A stretch of 64,000 nucleotides of DNA from Actinomadura parmotrematis. Lineage in GTDB: Bacteria > Actinomycetota > Actinomycetes > Streptosporangiales > Streptosporangiaceae. Every line of letters starts with the position of its first letter. Position 1 is the stretch's first letter. A program made the position numbers and the translations under genes. The notes below the pieces were generated by a model. That model made no database searches, was not told the DNA's origin, and worked only from the letters and a program-made list of their open reading frames with translations. Location: assembly GCF_019458805.1 (NCBI RefSeq), contig NZ_JAIBOA010000028.1, positions 38,821 through 102,820 on the forward strand. Reading direction: 5' to 3'. This document shows, in pieces, positions 16,299 through 25,769 of the stretch.

Positions 16299-17906
16299 GT
16301 GGCCGGTGGCGGGAGGCGCTTCGCGCCGGGCGGCGGGGCGCGCCGGACGGTGCGGGTCACCGCGCTGCTGGCGGCGGCGGCGCTGGTGTCGGCGCTCGGC
16401 TCGGCCGAGCTGCCGCGGCGCGGCGAGCCGCCGTGGGCCAGTCCCGGCCTCGTCGGCGGGGGCGGCTGGCCGTTCGCCTCGCAGCCGCTGGACCCGGCGG
16501 ACGCGGCGGGCGCCGCCTACGTCCCCGACAGCTCGGTGGTGCGGCTGAAGGACGGCCGGGTGCGGCTGATCCCGCTCGGCGCCGAGACCGCGGCCACGCT
16601 GGCGGCGTCGGATCCGCGGGTGGCGTCGGCGGTGACGATCGACAAGGCGTGGCTCGCGCGCGGTTCGGTGCCCGGCCTGAAGGTGCCGGTGCTGCCGGAG
16701 AACGTGGTGACGGCGCCGCGCGGCGGTGAGGCGCCGTCGGTGACGGCGCCCGCGACGCGCGCCCCGTCCACGCGGACGGTCGTCACGCAGTCCAACCAGA
16801 AGTACCGGGACATGGCTGCGCGCGCGCTGCTGGACCTGCGGCTCCTCACCCAGCCCAACGGGGCGTCGCTGGCGTCCTGGTACGGCGCGTGGCGCTACTC
16901 GTGGCCGCGTGACTCCGCGTTCGCCGCCGCCGCGTTCACCGTGACGGGCCACCGCGTCGAGGCGCAGCGCATCCTGCGGTTCCTGGCCGGTGTGCAGGCC
17001 GGGAACGGGATGTGGGCGGCCCGCTACAACGCCGGCGGGAGCGCCGTCGCCGACGGGCGGGCGCCGCAGTCCGACTCGCTCGGCTGGGTGCTGTGGGCGG
17101 CCTGGCTGTTCCACGAGAAGGACCCCGACGCCGCCGCGGGCATGCCCGAGCTGTGGACGATGGTGCGGCGCGCCGCCGACCGCCTGGCGGGCTCGCTCGG
17201 GGCGGACGGGATGCCGCCGCCGTCCTCGGACTACTGGGAGCGCTCGCCGGGCAGCGAGCAGGACCCCGGGACGGCGACGCTCGGCGTCGTCGCGCCCGTC
17301 CTCGCCGGGATGCGGTCGGCGGCGGAGTTCGCGCGCGAGACCGGGCACGCCGCCGACGCGTCCCGCTGGGAGGCGGCCGCCGCCCGGCTGGACGGCGCGG
17401 TGGCCGCGCGGTTCGCGCCGCTCGGCTACCCGCGGTCGGCGGTGCGGGACGGCCGCATGGACACCTCGGTGACGTTCCTCACGCCGCCGTTCGCGCCCGC
17501 CGACCCGTTCGTGGCGGGCGCCGTGCGGCGCGCCGCGGACAAGCTCGCGCTGCCGAACGGCGGGGTGCTGCCCGGCGAGCGCTGGTCGGGCAACCAGAAG
17601 GTGGCCTGGACGCCGGAGATGGCGCTGTTCACGCTGTCGGCGGCCGCGTCCGGCCGCACCGCCGAGGCCGTCCACCGCCTGGACTGGCTCGCCGCGCACC
17701 GCACCTCGCTCGGCTCGCTGCCCGAGAAGGTGGACGACGCCGGGCGCCCGGCCGCCGTCGCGCCGCTCGGCTGGACGGCGTCGCTGGTCGTGCTGAGCCT
17801 GTCCGCGCTGGAGGCGCCGCTACCGGTACCGGGCGTCTGCACGAGCGCCAGCACGGGCGTCCGCACGGTCGCGGCCGGTTCCGGTCAGGCCCAGAACTGC
17901 TCGTAG
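16299..17906 (+). CDS. Secreted or anchored GH15-like glycoside hydrolase
   Basis: 535 residues from a GTG with GAGAAGGGA upstream. A membrane or signal helix lies at residues 17-36, with no clear cleavage site. Residues about 150-510 resemble the (alpha/alpha)6 barrel of family 15 glucoamylase-like enzymes: YSWPRDSAFAAAAF at about 200 carries the W-P-R-D substrate-binding signature, and further barrel helices include WTPEMALFTLSAAA. The family acts on alpha-glucosidic bonds; the actual substrate is unknown. It overlaps the convergent TSUP gene by 22 bp. Confidence 0.8.
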   Translation: MAGGGRRFAPGGGARRTVRVTALLAAAALVSALGSAELPRRGEPPWASPGLVGGGGWPFASQPLDPADAAGAAYVPDSSVVRLKDGRVRLIPLGAETAATLAASDPRVASAVTIDKAWLARGSVPGLKVPVLPENVVTAPRGGEAPSVTAPATRAPSTRTVVTQSNQKYRDMAARALLDLRLLTQPNGASLASWYGAWRYSWPRDSAFAAAAFTVTGHRVEAQRILRFLAGVQAGNGMWAARYNAGGSAVADGRAPQSDSLGWVLWAAWLFHEKDPDAAAGMPELWTMVRRAADRLAGSLGADGMPPPSSDYWERSPGSEQDPGTATLGVVAPVLAGMRSAAEFARETGHAADASRWEAAAARLDGAVAARFAPLGYPRSAVRDGRMDTSVTFLTPPFAPADPFVAGAVRRAADKLALPNGGVLPGERWSGNQKVAWTPEMALFTLSAAASGRTAEAVHRLDWLAAHRTSLGSLPEKVDDAGRPAAVAPLGWTASLVVLSLSALEAPLPVPGVCTSASTGVRTVAAGSGQAQNCS

Positions 17907-18655
17907 CCGAGCTTGGCGACCATCGCGGTGACGACGCAGAGCAGCACGACGCGGACGAAGCCCGCGCCGCGCCGGACGGCGGTGCGGGCGCCGAGCTGCG
18001 CCCCGGCGATGTTCGCGGCGGCCATGGCGAGGCCGAGCGCCCAGAGGACGTGGCCCTGGACGGCGAAGACGGCGAGCGCGCCGAGGTTGGTGCCGGTGTT
18101 GATGATCTTGGCGTTGGCCGAGGCGTTGACGAAGTCGGTGCCGAGCAGCGTGGTGAAGGCGAGCACCAGGAACGTTCCGGTGCCGGGGCCGACGAGCCCG
18201 TCGTAGAAGGCGATCAGCAGGCCGGGGACGAGCACCGCGGCGGCGAGCCGGCGGCGCGTCCGCAGGACGGCGCGCGGCGCGCGCCCGAGGTCCGGGCGGA
18301 GCACCACGAGGGCGGCGACGCCGAGCAGCACCACCATGATCAGCGGTTTGAGCACGGCCGCCGAGATCGCCGCCGCGCAGAGCGCGCCGCCCGCCGCCGA
18401 CACGACCGCGATCGCGCCGGCGGGCAGCGCGACCCGCAGGTCGGGCTTGGCGTGCCGCAGGTAGGCGACGGCGGCCGACGACGTCCCGGCGATCGAGCCG
18501 AGCTTGTTGGTCGCGAGGGCCGCCGCGACCGGCTGGCCCGGGACGAGCAGCAGCAGCGCGGGGAGCTGGATGAGCCCGCCGCCGCCGACGACGGCGTCCA
18601 CCCATCCGGCGGCGAGCGCGGCGAGCAGCAGGAGGACGACGTGCTCGGCCTGCAC
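17885..18655 (-). CDS. TSUP (TauE/SafE) family membrane exporter
   Basis: 256 residues, GTG with GAAGGAG upstream. About eight membrane helices; the family hallmarks AAGWVDAVVGGGGLIQLP at the N-terminus and FYDGLVGPGTGTFLV midway are both present. Family members export sulfite or sulfoacetate-type organosulfur anions. The substrate here cannot be read from sequence. It is divergent from the Tm-1-like gene. Confidence 0.9.
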   Translation of the reverse strand: MQAEHVVLLLLAALAAGWVDAVVGGGGLIQLPALLLLVPGQPVAAALATNKLGSIAGTSSAAVAYLRHAKPDLRVALPAGAIAVVSAAGGALCAAAISAAVLKPLIMVVLLGVAALVVLRPDLGRAPRAVLRTRRRLAAAVLVPGLLIAFYDGLVGPGTGTFLVLAFTTLLGTDFVNASANAKIINTGTNLGALAVFAVQGHVLWALGLAMAAANIAGAQLGARTAVRRGAGFVRVVLLCVVTAMVAKLGYEQFWA

Positions 18656-18798
18656 GGGGCTCCTTCGGACGATCGCGGAAGTAATGAGTCAGGACATGGA
18701 ACGCTTATGACCCTAATGGTGGAGACAGTTCTCTAGGTCCGCGGCGCCACCCCGGCGACACCTTGCCCGTGTTCGCCCGGGCACTGAGGGTGAAGGGC

Positions 18799-20025
18799 AT
18801 GGCCTACGTCGTTCTGCTCGGCACGCTGGACACCAAGGGCGCGGAGTACGGGTGGCTCCGCGACCGGCTGCGCGGCCTCGGCGCCGACGTCGTCCTCGTC
18901 GACACCGGCACGCGGGGCGCGCCGCGCGTCGTCCCCGACGTGCCGCGCGAGGAGGTGGCGCGCGCCGCCGGCCTCGACCTCGCCGCGCAGGACGACCGGG
19001 GCGCCGCGCTCACCGCGATGGCGGGCGGCGCGGCGGCCGTCCTCGTCCGGCTGCACCGGCGGGGGCGGCTGCACGGGGTGCTGTCGGTCGGCGGCAGCGG
19101 CAACTCGGCGCTGTCGACGGCGGCGATGCGGGCGCTGCCGGTGGGCGTGCCGAAGCTGATGGTGTCGAGCATGGCGTCCGGCGACGTGTCGCCCTACGTC
19201 GGCGGCAGCGACCTCACGCTCATGTACAGCGTCGTCGACGTCGCCGGCATCAACCGCGTCTCGGCGCGGGTCCTCGCCAACGCCGCCGACGCGATCGCGG
19301 GCATGGCCGCCGGGTACGCGGCGGGCCGCCCGGCCGTCCCGGCGGGGTGGCCGGTGGTCGGCGCGACGATGGCGGGCGTCACCACGCGCGGCGTCGACGC
19401 CGCCCGCGACCTGCTGGACGGCCTCGGCTACGAGGTGCTGGTCTTCCACGCGAGCGGCGCGGGCGGCCGGTCGTTCGAGGCGATGGCGGGCTCGGGGGCG
19501 CTCGCCGGGGTGCTGGACGCGACGCTGCTGGAGGTGTCGACGGCGCTGCTCGGCGGCGTCGGCCGGGCCGGGCCCGAGCGGCTGGAGTCGGCGGGCCGGG
19601 CGGGCGTCCCGCAGGTCGTCGGGCTCGGCGCGCTCGACATGGGCAAGTTCGGGCCGTCGGTGCCCGAGCGGCTGCGCGGCCGGCACGTCCACATGCACAA
19701 CGCGGCGGTGGCGGTGGTGCGGACGACGCCCGCCGAGTGCGCCGAGCTCGGCCGCCTCGTCGCGGGCAAGCTGCGCGCCGCGACCGGCCCGGCGGCGGTG
19801 TACCTGCCGCTGCGCGGCCTGTCCACGCTCGGCCTGCCCGGCGGCCCCTACCACCGGCCCGACGCGGACGCGGCGCTGTTCGACGCGGTCCGCGAGGGCC
19901 TCGCCGGCTCCCCCGTCGAGGTCCACGAGCTGGACACCGACGCCAACGACCCGGCGTTCGGGCTCGCCATGGCGACCCGCCTGCACGCGATGCTCGCGCC
20001 CGCCGCCGTCCCGCTGACGTACTGA
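18799..20025 (+). CDS. Tm-1-like ATP-binding protein (UPF0261)
   Basis: 408 residues from MAYVVLLGTLDTKGAEY, with GAGGGTGAAGGG just upstream. The N-terminal nucleotide-binding domain has GTLDTKG and GVLSVGGSGNSALSTAAMRALPVG. The C-terminal half has the conserved ATMAGVTTRGVD, FHASGAGGRSFEAM and LPLRGLSTLGLPGGPYHRPDAD motifs. Plant Tm-1 binds viral replicase; bacterial relatives have no established role and are often paired with a TIM-barrel partner, which is absent here. Confidence 0.88.
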   Translation: MAYVVLLGTLDTKGAEYGWLRDRLRGLGADVVLVDTGTRGAPRVVPDVPREEVARAAGLDLAAQDDRGAALTAMAGGAAAVLVRLHRRGRLHGVLSVGGSGNSALSTAAMRALPVGVPKLMVSSMASGDVSPYVGGSDLTLMYSVVDVAGINRVSARVLANAADAIAGMAAGYAAGRPAVPAGWPVVGATMAGVTTRGVDAARDLLDGLGYEVLVFHASGAGGRSFEAMAGSGALAGVLDATLLEVSTALLGGVGRAGPERLESAGRAGVPQVVGLGALDMGKFGPSVPERLRGRHVHMHNAAVAVVRTTPAECAELGRLVAGKLRAATGPAAVYLPLRGLSTLGLPGGPYHRPDADAALFDAVREGLAGSPVEVHELDTDANDPAFGLAMATRLHAMLAPAAVPLTY

Positions 20026-20045
20026 CCGGCGCCGGGCGCGGCGGC

Positions 20046-20690
20046 TCAGAGCAGCTCGGCGTCGTGGACGAGCAGGGCGAGCTGGGTGCGGTTGTTCAGC
20101 TCCAGCTTCGCCAGGATGCTCGACACGTGCGCCTTCACCGTCGGCACGCCCATCCCGAGCGCCGCGCCGATCTCGGCGTTGCCCTCGCCGCCCGCGACGG
20201 CGACCGCGACGTCGCGCTCGCGCGGGGTGAGGGCGGCGAGCGCGGCGCGGGCGCGGCGGGCGGCGTCCGCGCGGTCGGTGACGTGCGCCATCAGCCGCCG
20301 GGTGATCTGCGGGGACAGCATCGGCTCGCCGCTCGCGACCTGCCGCACGGCCGCGACGATCCGGGCGGGCGGGGAGTCCTTCAGCAAGAACCCGGCGGCG
20401 CCCGCGCGGAGCGCCTCCACGACGTTCTCGTCGGTGTCGAAGGTGGTGAGGACGATCACTTCGGGCGGGTTCGGGCGGGCGCGCAGCCGCCGCGTCGCGG
20501 CGATCCCGCCGACGCGCGGCATCCGCAGGTCCATCAGCACGACGTCGGGGAAGCAGGCGGCGACGGCGTCCGGGACGTCGGCGCCGTCGGCGGCCTCGCC
20601 GACGACGCGGATGCCCTCGGCGCCGTCCAGCATCATCGTGAGGGCTGCGCGGACGAGGGTCTCGTCGTCCACCAGCAGGACACGCGTCAT
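20046..20690 (-). CDS. NarL/LuxR-type response regulator
   Basis: 214 residues. Receiver domain 1-120 with phospho-acceptor D54 (VVLMDLRMPR) and the DD pair at 8-9; LuxR helix-turn-helix at about 148-205 (LTPRERDVAVAVAGG, TVKAHVSSILAKLEL). It is co-transcribed with the kinase upstream through an ATGA overlap. The DUF6069 gene, divergent from this operon, is a likely target; that is inference from position. Confidence 0.95.
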   Translation of the reverse strand: MTRVLLVDDETLVRAALTMMLDGAEGIRVVGEAADGADVPDAVAACFPDVVLMDLRMPRVGGIAATRRLRARPNPPEVIVLTTFDTDENVVEALRAGAAGFLLKDSPPARIVAAVRQVASGEPMLSPQITRRLMAHVTDRADAARRARAALAALTPRERDVAVAVAGGEGNAEIGAALGMGVPTVKAHVSSILAKLELNNRTQLALLVHDAELL

Positions 20691-21829
20691 CGCTCCGCCG
20701 CCGGGAACGGCAGCCGGGCGGCGAGCCGGAACGCGCCGCCCGCCGCGCCGTGCTCCGCCGCGCCGCCCGCGAGGCGGACCCGCTCGGCGACGCCGACGAG
20801 GCCGGTGCCCGAGCCGGGGAGGGCGGCCGTGCCGCCGGTGAGCGGATTGGTCAGCTCGACGGTGAGGCCGTCGCCGGGGCGCCCGGCGAGGGCGACGCGG
20901 ACGGGCGCGCCGGGGGCGTGCTTGCGGGCGTTCGTCAGCCCTTCCTGGATCACCCGGTAGACGGTACGCGACAGCGTCGGCGGCAGCCCGGCGGCGTCCT
21001 CCACACCGCCCGCGAGCTCGACGGGCGTGCCCGCCGCGCGCGCCTCGTCGAGCAGGGCGGGCAGGTCGGCGAGGACGGGCTGCGGGCCGTCGGGCTCGGC
21101 GCCGTCGCCGGCGGCGCGGAGGACGGTGAGGACGTCGCGCAGCTCGCCGAGCGCCTGATGCGCGCCGTCGCGGACCACCCCGGCGGCCTTGGCGAGCTGC
21201 TCGGGCGGCGCGTCCGGCCGGTACTCCAGCGCGCCCGCGAAGGTCGCGAGCAGCGACAGGCGGTGCGCGAGGACGTCGTGCATCTCGCGGGCGATGCGGG
21301 CCCGCTCCAGGCCGCGCGCCTCGGCGACGCGGGCGTGCTGCTCGGCCTCGGCGCGGGCGGCGCGCTCGCGCAGCGAGGCGATCAGCGCGGCGCGCGCCTG
21401 GTGCAGGGTGCCCCAGCCGACGAGCGCGGCGTGCGCGACCGCGATCAGCACCAGCCACCAGCCCCACGACAGGCCCGGCGTCGGGCGGACCGGCCAGCGG
21501 GCGGCGTGCGCGGCGACGCCGGCCGCGCCGACCGCGACGGCGAGCCGCAGCGGGCGGCGCATCGCGGTGTGCAGCGTCCCGACGGTCGCGGCGGGCGTCG
21601 CCGCCGGGGACACGGCGGCGAGCGCGTCCATGAGCAGCGTCGCGAGGACGGGCCGGGCGGGCACGAGCGCCAGCAGCAGCCAGGCGGCGGCGCCGGCGGC
21701 GACGTCCAGGGCGAGCAGCCGCCCGGCGGCGGGCTGCCCCCAGACCGTCGCCGCGATCAGCAGTCCGATGGGGACCATCAGCGCCGCGCGCTCGGCGACG
21801 GGCCGGTGCGGCCGGGAAAGGGTGGTCAC
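20687..21829 (-). CDS. NarL-family sensor histidine kinase
   Basis: 380 residues. Several N-terminal membrane helices (about 17-140), a HisKA_3 dimerisation domain with the phospho-accepting H near residue 183 (ARIAREMHDVLAHRLS), and an HATPase_c domain with NARKHAPGAPV and GTGLVGVAERV. It overlaps its response regulator gene by 4 bp. The membrane sensor has no recognisable ligand domain. Confidence 0.94.
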   Translation of the reverse strand: MTTLSRPHRPVAERAALMVPIGLLIAATVWGQPAAGRLLALDVAAGAAAWLLLALVPARPVLATLLMDALAAVSPAATPAATVGTLHTAMRRPLRLAVAVGAAGVAAHAARWPVRPTPGLSWGWWLVLIAVAHAALVGWGTLHQARAALIASLRERAARAEAEQHARVAEARGLERARIAREMHDVLAHRLSLLATFAGALEYRPDAPPEQLAKAAGVVRDGAHQALGELRDVLTVLRAAGDGAEPDGPQPVLADLPALLDEARAAGTPVELAGGVEDAAGLPPTLSRTVYRVIQEGLTNARKHAPGAPVRVALAGRPGDGLTVELTNPLTGGTAALPGSGTGLVGVAERVRLAGGAAEHGAAGGAFRLAARLPFPAAER

Positions 21830-21937
21830 GGGGCCACGGTAGGCAGCCGCGCCGCCGCGCGACAGCTACCAAAGTCGGGGGTGGGGCCGTCCGCGGACCG
21901 ATGTGCGCGGCCGGCGCCCGGGTGCATCCTCGGCGGC

Positions 21938-22354
21938 ATGAACACCACGAAGCAGACCGCCCCCGCGCCGCACCTCCGCCGCGCCGCCACCGTCCTCGCC
22001 GCCGCTGCGGCGGGCCTCGCCGTCTGGGCGGTCGCCGGGCCGCTCGCCGGCGTCGACCTGGACGCGAGCGGGCAGCACGTCGGCGGCCCGCAGGTCGCCC
22101 TCACCGGCCTCCTCGCGGGCGCCGTGTCCTGGCTGCTGCTGACCGGCCTGGAGCGGTTCACGAGCCGCCCGCGCCGGGCCTGGACGATGTTCGGCGGGAT
22201 CTCGCTGGTCCTGTCGTGCACGGGCCCGTTCACCGCCGACGGCGTCGCCGCCGGCGCCGTCCTCGTGCTCCTGCACCTGGCCGTCGGCCTGACGCTCCTG
22301 CTCGGCCTCCGCGCCACCCTCAAGGACGCCCCCTGCGCCCCCGCCGCCGCGTGA
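21938..22354 (+). CDS. DUF6069-like four-helix membrane protein
   Basis: 138 residues, four predicted membrane helices (about 15-33, 49-67, 79-96 and 103-124). The pattern LAGVDL and the small four-helix size match actinobacterial DUF6069 proteins. It starts 108 bp from the divergent two-component operon. No strong ribosome binding site is visible upstream of the ATG. Confidence 0.7.
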   Translation: MNTTKQTAPAPHLRRAATVLAAAAAGLAVWAVAGPLAGVDLDASGQHVGGPQVALTGLLAGAVSWLLLTGLERFTSRPRRAWTMFGGISLVLSCTGPFTADGVAAGAVLVLLHLAVGLTLLLGLRATLKDAPCAPAAA

Positions 22355-22361
22355 CCGGCGG

Positions 22362-23255
22362 TCAGGGCGCCGCCGTCGGAGGGGCGGCGGCGTCCCCGGT
22401 CTCGGTCTCGTCGAACAGGTCGGCCTTCCAGCGGTCGATCAGGGCCGTGTTGTCGAAGTCGTCGGGGTGGAAGCCGGGGCGGGTGTAGGCGCGGATGCGG
22501 GCGATCGCGTCGGGCTTCAGCCACGGCGAGGACGGCAGCTTGCGGAGGCTCGCGGTCAGCGCCCGCAGGTCGTAGGCGGCGCGGTCCTTGGCCAGCGAGG
22601 CGAGCACGCCGGTGAAGGTGCCGGCGAGCAGCCCGAACGTGGCGTAGCGCATGGCCCAGACGCGGACGCGCTCGTTGCCGCTCACCGTCATGAACACGTC
22701 GAAGGCGACCGACTTGTGCTCGCTCTCCTCCAGCGCGTGCCAGAGCAGCAGCCGCCGCACCTCCGGCGAGTCGATGATCGCGCGGGCCTCGGGGTCCAGG
22801 AGCAGCACTTCGGCGAGCGTCGCGGTGTAGTGCTCCAGCGCGGCGGTGACGGCGAGCTGGAAGTCCTTCGGCAGCACCCGGTGCGCGAACGCCAGGCCGT
22901 ACTTGGTGCGGCGGTCCACGAACCGCGTCGGGTAGCCGAGGTCGGCGAGCCGGTCGTTCAGGTGCCGGTGCTCGCGGCCGTGCGTGACCTCCTGGCCGAT
23001 GAACCCGGCGACCTGCCGCTGCAGCTCCGGGTCGGTGATCTCGTCGCGGTAGGCGCGGACGGTGCGGACGAAGAAGTCCTCGCCCTCGGGGAACAGCGCC
23101 GACAGGACCGCCACGATGTGGCTCATCATGAGGTCGCCGCCCGCGTAGTGGCGCCGCAGCGTCCCGGGCGGGTAGCTGAACGAGACGCGGCGCGTCCGCA
23201 CGCGGCGCGGGCGGACGGCGACGGCGGGGCGGGTCCGGGCGGCGGGGCTGCTCAT
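22362..23255 (-). CDS. Predicted metal-dependent hydrolase (COG3687-like)
   Basis: 297 residues from ATG 23255 with AGGAG at 6-nt spacing. Residues about 30-200 form the all-helical metal-binding domain, with QEVTHGREHRHLNDRL, LEHYTATLAE and HALEESEHKSVAFDV supplying a ferritin-like set of Glu/His ligands. The reaction catalysed by this family is not established. A TetR-type palindrome lies upstream at 23382-23400. Confidence 0.82.
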   Translation of the reverse strand: MSSPAARTRPAVAVRPRRVRTRRVSFSYPPGTLRRHYAGGDLMMSHIVAVLSALFPEGEDFFVRTVRAYRDEITDPELQRQVAGFIGQEVTHGREHRHLNDRLADLGYPTRFVDRRTKYGLAFAHRVLPKDFQLAVTAALEHYTATLAEVLLLDPEARAIIDSPEVRRLLLWHALEESEHKSVAFDVFMTVSGNERVRVWAMRYATFGLLAGTFTGVLASLAKDRAAYDLRALTASLRKLPSSPWLKPDAIARIRAYTRPGFHPDDFDNTALIDRWKADLFDETETGDAAAPPTAAP

Positions 23256-23381
23256 GGGGACTCCTGGGGCGTGGGGCGTCCGCGGCGGCGCCGCGGGCGG
23301 CGGGCCCGCGCGGCGCCTGCCCTCGACCGTACGAGCGCCCCCGCACGCGGGCAATGGCGCCCGCGTGTGGCCCACGTCACA

Positions 23382-23400
23382 ATTGGACGAGCAGTCCAGT
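23382..23400. promoter_or_regulatory. TetR-type palindrome upstream of the metal-dependent hydrolase
   Basis: ATTGGAC (23382-23388) and GTCCAGT (23394-23400) form an inverted repeat with a 5-nt centre and one mismatched pair. It lies about 130 nt upstream of the hydrolase start and resembles TGGAC/GTCCA operators of TetR-family regulators. No such regulator is in the window. Confidence 0.35.
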
Positions 23401-23410
23401 TAGGCCGCGG

Positions 23411-25666
23411 CTAGAGCTTCTCCATCGGCGCGTACCGCACGATGAGCTGCTTCACGCCGGTGTCGCCGCCGAAGTCCACGCTCGCCTTGCCGCTCGCGTT
23501 GTCGGCCGTGACGACCGTCCCGAGCCCGAACGAGTCGTGGGTGACGCGGTCGCCGGGCGCGAGCGCCGGCCCCGGCTTGCCGCCCGGCGCGCGGACGCCC
23601 GGCCGCGACGCCGGGCCCGTCGCCGCCGACGGCTTCAGCGACGGCGCGTCCCGCTCCCAGTCGATCAGCGTGTCGGGGACCTCGCCGAGGAACCGCGACG
23701 GCGGGTTGGTCTGCGGCGCGCCCCACGACGAGCGGACCCACGAGCGGCTCACGTACAGGCGCTGCCGGGCGCGGGTGATGCCGACGTAGGCGAGGCGCCG
23801 CTCCTCCTCCAGCTCCTTGGGGTTGCTCATCGCGCGCAGGTGCGGGAAGACGCCGTCCTCCATGCCGGTGAGGAACACGACCGGGAACTCCAGGCCCTTG
23901 GCCGTGTGCAGCGTCATCAGCGTGACGACGCCCTGGTCGTCGGCCGGGCCCTCCTCGCCCGGCGCGGCCGGGTTGCCCTTCGCGCCGCCGGGGATCGAGT
24001 CGGCGTCGGCGACGAGCGCGACCTGCTCCAGGAAGTCCACGAGGCGGCCCTCGGCGGACTCGCCGTCGAGGCGCTCCTCGTACTCGCGGGCGACCGACTC
24101 GAACTCCTGGAGGTTCTCGATGCGGGTCTCGTCCTGCGGGTCCTTGGACGCCTGCAGCTCGGCCAGGTAGCCGCTCTTCACCAGGATCCGCTCGACCAGG
24201 TCGGCGGGGGTGGACGTCTCGACGGCCTCGCCGAGCTCGTCCAGCAGCGCCACGAACTCGCGCACCGCGTTGATCGAGCGGGTCGCCATGCCGGGGACGT
24301 CCTCGGGGCGGCGCAGCGCCCGCCAGAACGAGATCCGCTCGCGGGCGGCGTGCGCCTCCACGACGGCCTCGGCGCGGTCGCCGATGCCGCGCTTCGGCAC
24401 GTTGAGGATGCGGCGCAGGCTGACGGTGTCCTCGGGGTTGGCGAGGACGCGCAGGTAGGCCAGCAGGTCGCGGACCTCCTTGCGCTCGTAGAACCGCACG
24501 CCGCCGACGACCTTGTAGGGCAGGCCGACGCGGATGAACACCTCTTCGAAGACGCGGGACTGCGCGTTGGTGCGGTAGAAGACCGCGACGTCGCCGGGGC
24601 GGGCGTCGCCGGCGTCGGTGAGGCGGTCGACCTCGCGGGCGACGAACGCCGCCTCGTCGTGCTCGTTGTCGGCCACGTACCCGACGATCCGGTGGCCCTG
24701 GCCCTGCTCGGACCAGAGGCGCTTCGGCTTGCGGTCGGCGTTCCGCTCGATCACCGCGTTCGCCGCCGACAGGATCGTCTGGGTGGAGCGGTAGTTCTGC
24801 TCCAGCAGGATCGTGGTGGCGTCGGGGTAGTCGCGCTCGAACTCCAGGATGTTGCGGATCGTCGCGCCGCGGAACGCGTAGATCGACTGGTCGGCGTCGC
24901 CGACGACGCACAGCTCGGCCGCCGCGCCGCCGTCGATCGGCGCGGTCAGCTCGCGGACCAGCTCGTACTGGGCGTGGTTGGTGTCCTGGTACTCGTCGAC
25001 CAGCACGTGCCGGAACCGGCGCCGGTAGTGCTCGGCGGCCTCGGGGAACACCTGCAGCAGGTTCACCGTCAGCATGATCAGGTCGTCGAAGTCCATCGCG
25101 CCGGCCTGCATGAGGCGCGCCTGGTACATCTCGTACGCCTGCGCCAGCGTCTGCTCCATGTGGGTGGAGGCGCGCGCTTTGAACGTCTCGTAGTCGATCA
25201 GCTCGTTCTTCAGGTTCGACACCTGCGCGCTGAACGACCGCGGCGGGTAGCGCTTGGGGTCCAGGTCGAGCTCGCGGCAGACCAGCGCCATGAGGCGCTG
25301 CGCGTCGGCCTGGTCGTAGATCGAGAAGCTGGTGGGGAAGCCGAGCCGCTTGGCCTCGCGGCGCAGGATCCGCACGCACGCCGAGTGGAACGTCATCACC
25401 CACATGGCGCGGCTGCGCGGGCCGACGAGGGCGTCGACGCGCTCCTTCATCTCGGCCGCGGCCTTGTTCGTGAAGGTGATCGCCAGGATCTGCCCGGGGT
25501 GCACGCCGCGCTCGCCGAGCAGGTGGGCGATGCGGTGGGTGAGCACGCGGGTCTTGCCCGAACCGGCACCCGCCACGATCAGCAGGGGGCCGCCGGCGTG
25601 CTCCACGGCGGCGCGCTGCTGCGGGTTGAGGCCGGCCAGCAAGGGGTGCGTTTCGGTCGTCGACAT
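23411..25666 (-). CDS. pcrA: ATP-dependent DNA helicase PcrA (UvrD/Rep family)
   Basis: 3'-5' SF1A helicase for repair and replication-fork maintenance. 751 residues from ATG 25666; a GTG one codon earlier is an alternative. Walker A VAGAGSGKTR is near residue 33, followed by TFTNKAAAEMK, VDEYQDTN (motif II), GDADQSIYAFRGA (motif III), QNYRSTQ and VTLMTLHTAKGLEFPVVF, with a C-terminal Tudor-like region (GDRVTHDSFGLGTV) that binds RNA polymerase in PcrA. Full length. Confidence 0.97.
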   Translation of the reverse strand: MSTTETHPLLAGLNPQQRAAVEHAGGPLLIVAGAGSGKTRVLTHRIAHLLGERGVHPGQILAITFTNKAAAEMKERVDALVGPRSRAMWVMTFHSACVRILRREAKRLGFPTSFSIYDQADAQRLMALVCRELDLDPKRYPPRSFSAQVSNLKNELIDYETFKARASTHMEQTLAQAYEMYQARLMQAGAMDFDDLIMLTVNLLQVFPEAAEHYRRRFRHVLVDEYQDTNHAQYELVRELTAPIDGGAAAELCVVGDADQSIYAFRGATIRNILEFERDYPDATTILLEQNYRSTQTILSAANAVIERNADRKPKRLWSEQGQGHRIVGYVADNEHDEAAFVAREVDRLTDAGDARPGDVAVFYRTNAQSRVFEEVFIRVGLPYKVVGGVRFYERKEVRDLLAYLRVLANPEDTVSLRRILNVPKRGIGDRAEAVVEAHAARERISFWRALRRPEDVPGMATRSINAVREFVALLDELGEAVETSTPADLVERILVKSGYLAELQASKDPQDETRIENLQEFESVAREYEERLDGESAEGRLVDFLEQVALVADADSIPGGAKGNPAAPGEEGPADDQGVVTLMTLHTAKGLEFPVVFLTGMEDGVFPHLRAMSNPKELEEERRLAYVGITRARQRLYVSRSWVRSSWGAPQTNPPSRFLGEVPDTLIDWERDAPSLKPSAATGPASRPGVRAPGGKPGPALAPGDRVTHDSFGLGTVVTADNASGKASVDFGGDTGVKQLIVRYAPMEKL

Positions 25667-25769
25667 CACGCCCGAGTCTACGGTGCGGCACCGACAGGGC
25701 GGGCCGACTCCCGGACGCGCGGTCCGCCGGAAGGCCCCGCCCGGCCCCGCCGGCCTCTGCTCCCCCCGG

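Noticed and set aside
13947..17699. A 1250-codon minus-strand frame that would fuse sucD to upstream sequence
   Set aside because: Only the last 298 codons (sucD) are protein-like; the rest is antisense to the GH15 gene and out of frame with sucC.
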